Below are positions 46,690 to 56,829 of a DNA stretch of 64,000 bases, in pieces. Source of the stretch: Rhodosporidiobolus odoratus. Taxonomy: Eukaryota; Basidiomycota; Microbotryomycetes; Sporidiobolales; Sporidiobolaceae. Both the position numbers and the translations under genes were made by a program. Position 1 is the stretch's first letter, and each line of letters starts with the position of its first letter. The stretch is from NCBI GenBank assembly GCA_034387635.1, contig JAOANU010000003.1, positions 186,001 to 250,000 of the forward strand, given 5' to 3'. The notes under the pieces were generated by a model that searched no databases, was not told where the DNA came from, and saw only the letters and a list, made by a program, of their open reading frames with translations.

Positions 46690-47398
46690 TGCGATGTTGC
46701 TACATCTCATCGCAGAGCTCCGTCCAGTCGTCAAGCCAGGACTCAGGTGGGCGCGAGAGGCATCGCAGTACGCAGGCAAGAGGATCATCCAACTTTCGCG
46801 GGTCAAAAGCGGTCGAAGAGGTTCGCACTTCGGTGAGCGTCGACTCACGGTCGTCGACGTATCGCAGAAACCTTGTCGCGCGCTTGCGCATAAGACACGG
46901 ACGCGGCGACATGGATGGATTGGCACAGTGACGCATAATGTCGCGACGCTACGAAACTTGCAGCCCCTAACAACGCCAACAACGGGAACCAAACAAAAAG
47001 GAAGGTCAGCGTCCTTCTGCAAGATCGACCGTGCGCGTGAAGGGAACGAGAAAACGAGGCGGAGCGAGTTCGGCGAGTCAAGAATTGGATCAGAATATAA
47101 AGGCAATATCGTTGTATCCGTCCTCTGGCTCGACTTCTTGACGGAAGAGCCTCGGTACAGGTCTGAGATATATTCATCACGTAAAGATGTCTTGAGGATG
47201 AGGGGGGAAGGGTGTGCGAGAGGCAGGGCGAAGGGTGGGGAGGTGAAGAAGCAGAAGAAGGAGGAGAGGCTTACCGGTCGCAGAAGTGTCAGGGTGTAGT
47301 TGCCAGTCGCGCTCGCACAAAGCGAGGGATAGATGCCCTATCGTCAAGCGGCCAAACGTGTCAGCCAACGATCTCAAACAGTCAACGAGGCTGAGCAC
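46690..47398 (-). CDS. possible multi-exon orphan gene, incomplete
   Basis: One frame (47398..47270) reads MLSLVDCLRSLADTFGRLTI and LSLALCERDWQLHPDTSAT before a donor gtaagc. Another (about 46880..46700) reads FLRYVDDRESTLTEVRTSS and SRPPESWLDDWTELCDEM then stops. Both have balanced composition unlike random frames, but I could not connect them with certainty. Confidence 0.3.
47091..47179. repeat. direct repeat, unit 1
   Basis: About 90 bp beginning CAGAATATAAAGGCAATATC and ending TCTGAGATATATTCATCA recurs at 47427-47516 with around 85-90 percent identity. Confidence 0.75.
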
Positions 47399-47426
47399 AA
47401 TGTATGGATGATTGGCGATTAGAGTT

Positions 47427-47516
47427 CAGAATAAAAGGCAATATCGGTTTTATCCGTCCTTTGACTCGACTTCTTGACGGAAGAGTCTCGGTACAGGTCT
47501 GAGATATGTTCATCAT
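47427..47516. repeat. direct repeat, unit 2
   Basis: Second copy of the unit at 47091-47179, same orientation, about 336 bp away. Weaker similarity continues beyond it (the GTAAGC donor-like site and its surroundings on the minus strand), so the duplication originally covered more than the conserved core. Confidence 0.75.
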
Positions 47517-48319
47517 ATGTGTGGATGAAGGGGGAGCGTGGAAAGCGAGAGACCGCGGAGGAAAGGAAAGCTTACGGATTGCGAAGGCGGGGCAAGTCAG
47601 GTTATAAACGCGAAATGCACAAAGTGAACGTCGAAGGTGACGACAGCAACATAGCCTTTTGATCGATCGGGAAGGCAGGGCGTCAGCAAATAATCTCTAC
47701 CGAGCCGATCGAAACGAAGGCAAAGTCGAAGTGTCGAAGGCAAGATCAGGAAAAGTAAAGTTTGTCCACACCGCCAACCCCTTCCCTTCCTCTACCGCAC
47801 CATCGCAAGATCGTCCCCGAAAGGCACATCACGAGCGACAGTACGGCAGAAGGAATAGGGAAAGGGAGCGAGAAGTCGGAGACAATAAATATGAAAGCAT
47901 CATGCTTGTGGGTGGGGGAGGTGGTAGAGGGAGGGAAGGGAAAGCGGAGGAGGAAAACAACTTACATGGATCGTAGCGCTGGCGTCGAAAGCCGGGTCAA
48001 GTGCGACGACCTCGATCAACGGCCGAGGCGGCCTGTGAACCGAAAACGCCAAGAGTCAGCGAACGGCTCTTTTGAGTTCATGGGTTGCTCGCCACCAAAT
48101 CGACGTGTCGTGACGCTTCAGTCAAGTAGAACAAAATAAACAATAGGTCTCCATGGCCCCCCTCCACTCCGTAAAGGATGAAGCAGGGAGTAAGGTGAAC
48201 AGAAATCTATAATAGTTTAAACACATCCCAGCGCGCGCCGACCCGACACATAGACCTCAGGGCGAGAGAAAGAGACACCGCAAGAAAAGGCAGGAGACGC
48301 ACACTTGGTAGGCACTGCC
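47517..48319. other. no gene recognised
   Basis: Purine-rich patches and short frames only. It lies beyond the 3' end of calcipressin (minus strand, stop 48320). Confidence 0.4.
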
Positions 48320-49459
48320 TCAGGCCATAGGTGGTCTCGCCGTCGGGGTGATCCTCGCACCTCCTCCCTCGCCCGCTCCGACACTCAATGCTGATCCACC
48401 ACGAGTTCCAGGGTCTGGTACCAACCCTCCGCCCACGACGCTCGACACGCTCGAAGTCCTCGAACGTCTCCTCAAATCGCTCATGCTTCGTTTCCGACCT
48501 AGCATGGATTCGAGGGTGGCTTTGACTTGAGAGATGTCGCGTGGCTTGTCTTGGCCTTGTTCGGCTGGAGTAGCGGCGGATGAAGGGGCTGGGGAGGAGA
48601 CGGTCACTGCTGGTCGAGAGGCAGCAGACGAGGGAGGGAGGACGAGGTGTGTCGTTGAAAGTTGATCGTCGTCCACAACGACGTCGGTAAGGGGTTCGTC
48701 TTCGTCGTCGCTACCTCCTCCAGCCTCAACGCTGAGGAACCTCAACGCGCGACCCAGTTCTTCGGCCCAAGCCTCATCCCCCGAAAACTCGTTCGAACCT
48801 CCTTTGCCATTGGAGAGTTGGACGGGTTCAATGTCGTCCTCGGGATGGAAGACGGTCGAGTTTGGAGCTTCTTCAGAGATTTGTTCCCAACCTACGGGAG
48901 GAGAGCCGGGAGGGGAGATGAGGAAGTTTTTGCCGGAGGACGGGACGGTGAGGAGGTAGCCATCTTGTGGTTCCGAGGTGGAAGAGGCGGTGTGGGTTAT
49001 TGTGAATGTTGGACCGTAGAGGATGTGGAGGGGTTGCGGACTACATGATGTGACAAAAGAGGGGAGAGAAGAGCAAGAGGAAGAAGGAAGAAGGGTGAGC
49101 TCAGGAATGCAAGGTCGACTTGGACATAACCCGTCTGCAGAGTGAGCGGTGCAAAGTGGGAGAGGGGGAGAGGTGGCTTACTGTAGCATGCTAGACTCCG
49201 CCTCCGGTTGCTCTAGCTCGTGTTCATCTTCCCATACGAAACCATCCATCTCGTCTCTGGCTTCTCTTGCATCGTCACTTTGTTGATACACTACCACTAC
49301 CCGGTCGTACTTTGACAGAGGTGTCCACGAGATGACTCTACCATAAGAAGCAAAGTGTAATTGGAACAGGGCGAGGAGATCAGGGGAGAAGAGGAGAGGT
49401 GGCAGTTGAACGATGAGAGTGTTGGACGGTGGCGAAGGACCCCGGCGAGTCGGTGGCAT
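48320..49459 (-). CDS. RCN1: calcipressin, calcineurin regulator (RCAN/Rcn1 family)
   Basis: Calcipressins bind and tune the phosphatase calcineurin. Exons 49459..49182, a 9-nt microexon 49134..49126, and 49040..48320 give 335 residues; the frame closes only with the microexon. The N-terminal RRM-like domain has NTLIVQLPPLLFSP, ASYGRVISWTPLSKYDRVVVVY and DDAREARDEMDGF. After RVIPQPLHILYG comes the diagnostic FLISPPGSPPVGWEQ, whose Ser residues are the usual phosphorylation sites, and DDIEPVQL. The C-terminus is a Ser-rich acidic tail with RKRSMSDLRRRSRTSS, longer than in yeast Rcn1. It is divergent from the zinc-finger gene at 49939. Confidence 0.93.
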
Positions 49460-49938
49460 CGTAGAGGTTCAGCCTGTGTTCTCCGGGGCCTAGATTGTGG
49501 GTCAACTGCAGTATTGAGGAGCAGTTGATGAGGTGGAGCCGAAGAATAATCATTACAGTAACACATACAGTACATACATAACTAAAATCGACTGCAGCAA
49601 AAATCTGAGGAGGGAGACCCATACATATCATGTAATGGTACCTCTCTACAGTCTCTACAGTCCTTCCAGAGCCCAGTGAGGTCGAGTGCAATCATCAGAC
49701 ACCGACCTCAAGTCGCCATCAACGGGCGACAACCGGCGCCGTCCTCACTTCTTCCTCTCGCACACCTCGTCTCGTACCAAAGCACGGCCCTAGAGCACCT
49801 CAGCCCCGGAAAGTCAAGCACTACCCCGCGGTATCGCACACAGCGCCGTCGTCTCAACCCACGACCAACTCTGCGTTCGTCCCCGCCTTGGACTCTTTCC
49901 CGGTTATCCACTTTTAATTCTCCGCTGCTTTAAAGCAC
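49460..49938. promoter_or_regulatory. shared promoter of calcipressin and the zinc-finger regulator
   Basis: Head-to-head intergenic region of 479 bp. No gene inside. TACATACA-type repeats occur around 49562-49575. Confidence 0.5.
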
Positions 49939-52900
49939 ATGGAGCCAATCGCTTCAACCAGCGCCCTCCCTTACTCTCCCTTCCCTCGTCCACCCGCAAC
50001 ACAGCAAGATCTAGACTGCGACGACTGCCTCGCCGGCATCGCCCTCTCCACCTCTGCAACTCAAGACTGTCCCGACTGCTCCCCTCCTTCTTGCTGCCCG
50101 CCTCTACCTTCCTTCACCGACGACTGTGCAAATTGCAACGTCGACACCATCGAAGGAGCAGCGGGCCATCTGGCATTCTGTTGCGACGATCAGAGTTGCC
50201 TCTCGCCGTCGTTTTCTTCCGGTCTTTCCCTCGAGGCTGGGCTCGGTCTCGAAGTGGACGACCCCGACTGTGGAGACGCGAGTTGCTCTCGAGGAACAGA
50301 AAGCAATAGCGGGGCGGGGAAAGGTTCGCCAAAGACTTGGCAACAACTTCTCGCTTCTTGTACACAGTGTCACGACCACGGCGAAGGGGCGGTCAGTGGG
50401 TCGATCACGGTCGGTCAAGATGGTACAGGGAGCGGGAGAGTAAGGAGAGGCACAGTGGCGGATGAGTGGCGCCTCGCCTGCAAAGAAGCCGGATGCTTCG
50501 ACTCGTTCTCCTTTCCACCTTTCGCGACTGGGTCAACTACGGCCGCGGGGTCGACTGGAGCAGCCGCAGCGGGAGTGAAGGACGGAGATGAATGTCCTGA
50601 CTGTCTGTCGTTACCACTGTCGGCCCTCGCTTCCTCCTCTCCCCACGCCCCTGCCTCTGCATCACATTGCGCCTCTTTCCCCTTCCCACTCGTGCCATCG
50701 ATATCGACGCCAGGCCTCGGGCTTATAACGTCTGGCGACGCTCACCCTGCGATGAGCGGACACGCGGCGTGCCTTTCTACCTCTTCGTCCTCTGGCCTGT
50801 TTGAACCTCACGCCGTGGTCGACGAGGTCGGGGAGGGCAAGGGCAAAGGGAAGAACGTGGCAGCTGGAATGGAACCCGCTGGTAACGCTGCCGAGCTCGA
50901 GATGGATGTTGAGGCTCTGCTGAAAGGGGTGGACGAGGAGACGATCCGGGAGATTGTGCGTGATTTTTTTTTTTCGTTTACTCTCTCGCAAGGCACGGAA
51001 ACGACTCACTGATCGTATCGCTTCAATCTCGCTCGACAACACAGCTCGAATGTTGCTGCTGCGACACTGCCCTTCACTCCGCACCCAATTCCTTCGACCC
51101 CTCCGCGCACGCTCAGCACAACGCCCTCCCCTCGCACATCCACTGTGCAGAGACGCATCTCGGCCCTCCTTCGCCTGCGCTATTTCCTCCTCATCCACAT
51201 CCGCCTCCTCATGTTCATTCCCATCCGCACGCCTTCCAGCCTATCCCGTTCCCCGCTTCGCACTTTCAGCCGCACCTTCACACTCACCCACACTTCCCTC
51301 TTCCACCCCCTCCCCAGTTTGATCCTCACGAGCAACAACATTTTCTACCGCACGCCCATGATCACCTTCACTACTCTCACCTGCCCGTATCCTCCTCGAC
51401 CACTTCATTCCTAACCTTCCCCTGCGTCTTCCCACCCACTCCAACCTCCCTGTCTCTCCACTCGCTGTCGGCATCTTCAGCTCCCCCCGAGTCCCTCCTG
51501 AAGCTGCCAAGCACGGACGACGTCGCCGCAACGGTAACAGGCTTCAGCTGTGGCTGGTCCGGGTGTCTTCATTCTCCTTTCGAGACGAATGAAGACTTGA
51601 CAAGGCATGTGATGGAGTGCCATCTCGGTCCTCCTCCTCCTCCTCCTCTTTCTTCTTCTTCCTCTTGCTCGAGCTCCGGAGTAGTAGGAGGCTTACGGGG
51701 AGAAGGGAAAAGAACAGGAGAAGGAGAAGGAGAAGGTGTCGTCCGAAGTTTGATGCAGAGTTTGTTAAGGCAGGAAGCGAGAAAACAGGGAGTTGAATTG
51801 CCGTTGGGGGTTCTTGCTGGAGTTGGGTCGGCGGTGGGTGGGGAGAGGTCGACTCGAGGTGCAGGGGCGGGAGCGGGTGCGGAGCGAGTGGAGAAGAGGC
51901 ACAAGAGGCATCATCCTTATGCCGCCCACTCTTCTACTTCTACTTCTACTTCTACTTCTACTTCTACTTCAGCTTTACCCGCTCCTCCATCTCTAATTCT
52001 ACAATCAACCCAACCGACGGATGCGTACGGCCCTCATCAACAAGCGACATCGACGTCGACTACCTCTTCTCCCCCTTCCCCCCAAACAAGTCACGGTCCA
52101 ATTCCCTCGACCCGCGCCCCTCCTTCTCCTATAACCACCTCCCACTGCTCTGCTTCTTCTTCACCTTCTACCTCCTCAACTCCATGCACAACACCTCTCG
52201 TTCACAGATGCAAATGGCGCCTCTGCACCCTCTCTTTCTCTACTACCTCAGACCTGATGACCCACCTGAGCGAGGAACATGTAGGGAGTGGAAAAGGAAG
52301 GTATACGTGTGAGTGGGAGGGGTGTGAGAGATCTACGACGGTTTGTTGTAATGGTGGTGTGGAGGGTGGCAGTGAGGAGGAGGATGACGATGAGGAGGAA
52401 TGGGAGAAGAAGAGGGAGGAAAGGGAGGATAAAGGGGTGTTTAGGCAGAGGCAGAAGGTGGTTAGGCATTTGCAGATGCATACTGGTGAGCATTGCCTTC
52501 CTTACCTTTCCCTCTGCATCAGTCTCTTCTTTGCCCGGGCGAAATTGACTCTCCGTCCCCCCTACCCATCTTTTTCCTGTTGCTCACGCCTCTCCCCGAC
52601 TGCGCTACGACCGGCACGTTGTGCAGGCGACCGACCCCATACTTGTTCAGTGTGCGGCAAGAGCTTCAGCGAAGGCCTGACCTTGACCCAGGTTCGTCTG
52701 TCTGGCTATTCCTCCCTCGCCTTCTCTCGCTTTTCATCCTCTTTTTTTCCGAGATGGTAGCTGACTCCTTCTCTGTGATACGTCTTGCTCTGACCTCGAC
52801 TCCCTCTCCTCTGCCTACAGCACATGCGAGTGCACACGCTCGAAAAGCCGTACGCTTGCGATTTTCCCGAGTGTGGGAAAAGCTTTGCGTTGGCGAGTGC

Positions 52901-53297
52901 ATTGACGATTCACAAGCGTACGTCTCGTCTCGTCTCGTCTCGTGACCCAACACTTTTCTGCTCTCCGCTCTGGACCCGATCTCTGAGCACCAACGCTAAC
53001 TACCCTGTCTTTCTCCTACCACGCCCTTCCTCTCCCTGTACCCTCCTCCGTTCCCCTCTTCGAACCACAGGAACGCACACCGGTTCCCGACCCTTCCCCT
53101 GTCCCTACCCCACCTGTACCGCCTCCTTCTCCGAATCATCCAACCTCTCGAAACACATTCGCACTCATACCGCTGAGAAGAGGTATGTGTGTTTTGAACC
53201 GGGGTGTGGGAAACAGTTTGCAAGGAGCGATCAGTTGAAGAGACATGGAGGGGTTCATGAGAGGAGGAGGGGGAAGGGGAAGGGGAAGGAGGCGTGA
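49939..53297 (+). CDS. ZAP1: C2H2 zinc-finger transcription factor, Zap1-like zinc sensor
   Basis: Exons 49939..50955, 51045..52485, 52627..52691, 52821..52917 and 53071..53297 give 948 residues, phases exact. The C-terminus carries consecutive C2H2 fingers: CKWRLCTLSFSTTSDLMTHL, YTCEWEGCER with RQRQKVVRHLQMHTG, HTCSVCGKSFSEGLTLTQH, YACDFPECGKSFALASALTIH, FPCPYPTCTASFSESSNLSKH and YVCFEPGCGKQFARSDQLKRH. Order and wording (a first CxWxxC finger pair with an acidic insert, then ALxIH and ESSNLSKHI) match yeast Zap1, the zinc-responsive activator. Residues 25-240 are Cys-rich in CxxC pairs; residues 340-470 are His-rich (HPHPPPHVHSHPH); a further finger-like CGWSGC...HVMECH follows. These look like zinc-sensing activation regions. 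A Ser-Thr run comes from TTCTAC repeats. Symbol by architecture. Confidence 0.75.
51931..51970 (+). repeat. TTCTAC hexanucleotide repeat inside the coding region
   Basis: About six TTCTAC units encode alternating Ser-Thr in the zinc-finger gene. Being a multiple of three, length changes would keep the frame. Confidence 0.85.
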
Positions 53298-53802
53298 GCA
53301 GGGAGGCGATTGGAGGTGGGATGATGGAAGTCGAGGGAGGCAGGGGGGATTTGCTTGATTCTTCCTTTGCGCGAATGCAGGGGCGAGGTATGCTCGTTCA
53401 AAGGAAACGGGGGCTTAGGACTGCGATTACAGCGCGGTTGACAGCCTGTCGCGTGGACCACGGTAGAGAGGCAGGTCAGGAAGAAAAGAGGAAAAAAGAC
53501 AAACGGAAGATTGCAAAGCGCTTTGCTTGTTCACCCCCCTTGCACGCGTCGGTCTCTAGCTCGATGGGAGTGTACTCGTTCCATCGCCGCAATATCCTGA
53601 GTCCCACAATCAAAGTCAACCTTGCATCTCCGAAATCAGATCTCGGGGTTTCTTTCCGCTTCTCCTGCCGCATCAACCAAAGGTGCTTGATAACTCGCTC
53701 GTAGACCTATTCAATCACACTCCTTAGACACTCTATCATCGACTCGCGCCTCGAAGCGTGGCCAATCAACTCGCGATTCCCCCCACCTCTTCAACCAACT
53801 CT
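53298..53802. promoter_or_regulatory. intergenic, upstream of the F-box-like gene
   Basis: 3' flank of the zinc-finger gene and promoter of the gene starting at 53803. No supported gene inside. Confidence 0.4.
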
Positions 53803-55292
53803 ATGCTCGACTCTCTCCCCGCCGAACTCGTACGCTACATACTCTACCTGACAGCCTATCGCAACGACCCCAACGACCTCCTCTATCCTCTGTCCCCCTG
53901 CAAAGTAAAATCTCTCGCTTTCCTCTCCCTTGTCCATCGCTCCTGGAAACCTTTCGTCGAAGACATCCTCCTCGCTCAAGTCTACATCGGACCCTCAGGG
54001 CCTCATGCAAGTCTGCTCGAGCTGCTCCAGAGGAGGGTGGGGGAGAAGAAGACCGGGGTCAGGTGTTTGGTCGTCGAGGCGCCCGGGGAGTCGGGATTCG
54101 GCTGGGAGGGTAGGGACGACTGGGTAGGGAAGGAGGGTCTGTGGAAGGATGTCAGATCCATGAGGGTGCTTCAAGGTGAAACGAGGGCGGTCAGATTATT
54201 GCAGAGTTGTAAGAGTGCGTGTTTTTTTTTTTCCTTTATTTTTCTTCTTTTCGTTTTTCTCCTCTCTTTCCTTTGCTGTATCTGATCATCCGAGTTGGTC
54301 ACGCTCCCGCAGACCTCGAATCTCTTGTTGTACATGGTACGACTCGCAACTTCCACCTCGGCCTTCCGTTCCCTCACCTTCGCAAACTCGTCATCATGGA
54401 ATCTGGTCGCCTCGAGCTGCTCGAAGCGCTTACTCCAACGAGTGCCCCCCGGCTCAAGTCCCTCGTCCTCGATCTGAGCATGCGAAGCTTGGCCGGATAC
54501 TTCCCGACGATTTTTCCAGCGGGTCAGGTGCGGCGCGGTCCTTTGTTTGGAGGAAACGGCGGAGGAGGAGGAGCTGGCACGACTGGCCTTCCAGTGCGGC
54601 ACTCGAATCGCACAGGGCCAACGAGGGTGCTCGCACGTCGTACGGCTGTCACCGCGGCACCAAACATGGCAGCAGCACCTCGCAGATTGGCAGGGGCGGG
54701 CATCCCTCCCACCGTCAACATCACCACCACGCCCACCACCACCGAACCTTCCTTCCCGTCCATCACCATCTTTCCCCAAATAATTTCCCTCACCCTCCGC
54801 GTGCATTCCTCCCCTTACGCTCTGTCCTTCCTAACCGCCTTCGTCGACTCGTGCATTTCCTCCTCCACCCTGTCCCAACTTCGACTCGAAACCTCCGGCG
54901 CACCCGAAAAATGGCTCGCCATCCTCCCTCTCCTCACCGTCCTCGACACCCTCCCCAACCCCCTAACGACCTTCCACGTCCCCTACGCCCTACTCGAACC
55001 TCTCTTGTACCGACTCTCTCGACAACCTAAACCGACTCTAACCCTCCCTCGCTGCCTCTCCGCGTTGGATCGCCTCACTCTAGCTAATTTTCTTGGATTA
55101 CTTCCCTCCGCTTTTGGGTTAGGCGAGGGTGAGACGGGAGTGGTGGTTAGGATGGTGGAAGATGAAGAGACGTGGAAAGATCTGAAGGGGTTGAGGGAGT
55201 ATATCAGGCCGCTTGGGTCGAGTGGGGCGAATGGTGGGAAGGGGTTGAGGATCGAGTTGAGAAAGGTTCCTAGGGGGATTTTGGAGGATTAA
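53803..55292 (+). CDS. F-box-like protein (463 aa)
   Basis: Exons 53803..54214 and 54313..55292 join in phase. Residues 1-50 fit an F-box-like domain: MLDSLPAELVRYILYLTAY, then LAFLSLVHRSWKPFVEDIL. The rest has leucine-rich stretches with repeating hydrophobic spacing (DLESLVVHGTTRN, FPHLRKLVIMESGRLELLEAL, RLKSLVLDLSMRSL), consistent with substrate-recognition repeats, plus a Gly/Ala/Thr-rich insert around residue 240. F-box proteins link substrates to SCF ubiquitin ligases; the target is unknown. The frame is open further upstream, but 53803 is the first ATG and starts right at the F-box. Confidence 0.75.
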
Positions 55293-56829
55293 GCCACAAG
55301 AGGTGGGGCCAGGGGCGTGGATTTCGCTTGGTTTCTTTCGGTGTTTGTTTTGAGCATCTTCTCTCGTTCTCATCTCCTCCTGAGGTTTTACAGCCGTGCG
55401 TGTCTTGTTGCTTGCTATATGTTCACTTGTTTTGCGTTTCTTCTGGCCAGAGGTGCGCTCGCAGGATGAGGAAGAAAGAAAGGAGAGAAGAGAGGATGAC
55501 CTTCTCAAGGGCGACGACAGAGTCGAGTATACATGCTACAGCGTGGGAAAGACGGCCACTACTTGACAGGACTATCCGAGCAGCAGCGGTTTAGAAGAGC
55601 TAGCAACGACAGAGGGAGAAGGTGATGATCAGGCATCGTAACCATTCGGAGGCGAGGAGGTCACCCGCTGTCTGGGCAGCCGGGGTCCTAGGCGTCTATG
55701 CGATTGCCAAGAAGCGCGGCGTCTTTTTCGTACGCGCGTCTGAGCGCCCCCATCCACAGTAGTAGGGCGATGTCGTGGAAACGGGTGACTACAGAGCGCG
55801 GATGCAAACTTGTGACGGCAGAAGCGTCCGCGCACTCGAGAGACGAGGGACGGTACGACTCGAGGACGTAGCGAGTGTATAGGAACGGAGACGAAGGATG
55901 ATGGCTGCTAGTCGTGACAGCACGAGGAAGAAACGGAAAATCGATTGGCAAGGACCGTCGCGAAGCAGGGTGCGCGGTCCCTGGATCGACGGCGGTCGAG
56001 GTACACCCGTTCACAGTCAAGGACTCTGGTGCTCGGCCTGTTCCAGCGTGACAGGACCGAGACCAGGAGGGCGGCGGGTAGGGAAAGAAAGAAGGCAGCA
56101 GGAAAAGTCGAGAGCAGGCAGTTGCCAGGCCTCAGGCGAGAAAGAGCGCAGTGGTGACTGAGTCTCTGCGGACGGGACCGGGCATGAACGCGTCTCGCGG
56201 ATGCTGGTAGGCGAACGTCCGGTCGTGCTACCCGAAAGAAAAGATGCCTCGAGAAAATGGCTGTGCATTGCGACGGCGGCGTGGACCAGACTCGACACCC
56301 CGTGACCCGCGCGTGCGGACTGTAGCGCCCTCCGAGCAAGTATACGAGGAAACAAGGGTTGTGGTCAAGGCGAAAACGATGTAGTCGCCAATTGGAAAAG
56401 CTGAGCTTTGCTCGATGGTCGACTCGCCTTCCTCGCCGTTCTCTTCTCCCCTTTCCCCTCTTCCCCATCTTCAGCCGCACGCGGTTAGAACGCTCCTTGC
56501 TAGACCGTAGTCCATTTAGACACGCTCCTGCACGCTCTCCCCTTCTCTTCCTGAGTCGACTCGCTTTCACTCTTCGAAGCCCGTCTTCCTCCTCCTCCGC
56601 CCGCACCGCATCTCCTTGGATCGCACAAAAGAGACCCGTTTACTAGTCTCATCATCCATTCTAGACCTCGTAAGCTACTCTCTTTATCGCTCTACCGTGC
56701 TTAGACGAGCTCTCGCTGATCTCTACCTTCTCCTCCACCTCATCTACCATCTTGATCTATTCGCCACACTTGCCCTTCTCACCTTTGAGCAGGTCTCCTT
56801 CCCTTCACCCGGTTATACATACATCCAGA
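55293..56829. promoter_or_regulatory. intergenic, eEF3 promoter and leader
   Basis: No gene supported in 1.5 kb. From about 56400 to 56829 the plus strand is C/T-rich (TCCTCCTCCGCC, CTCTCC runs), as in promoters and leaders of strongly expressed fungal genes. A gtaagc near 56669 could start a leader intron. Confidence 0.5.
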
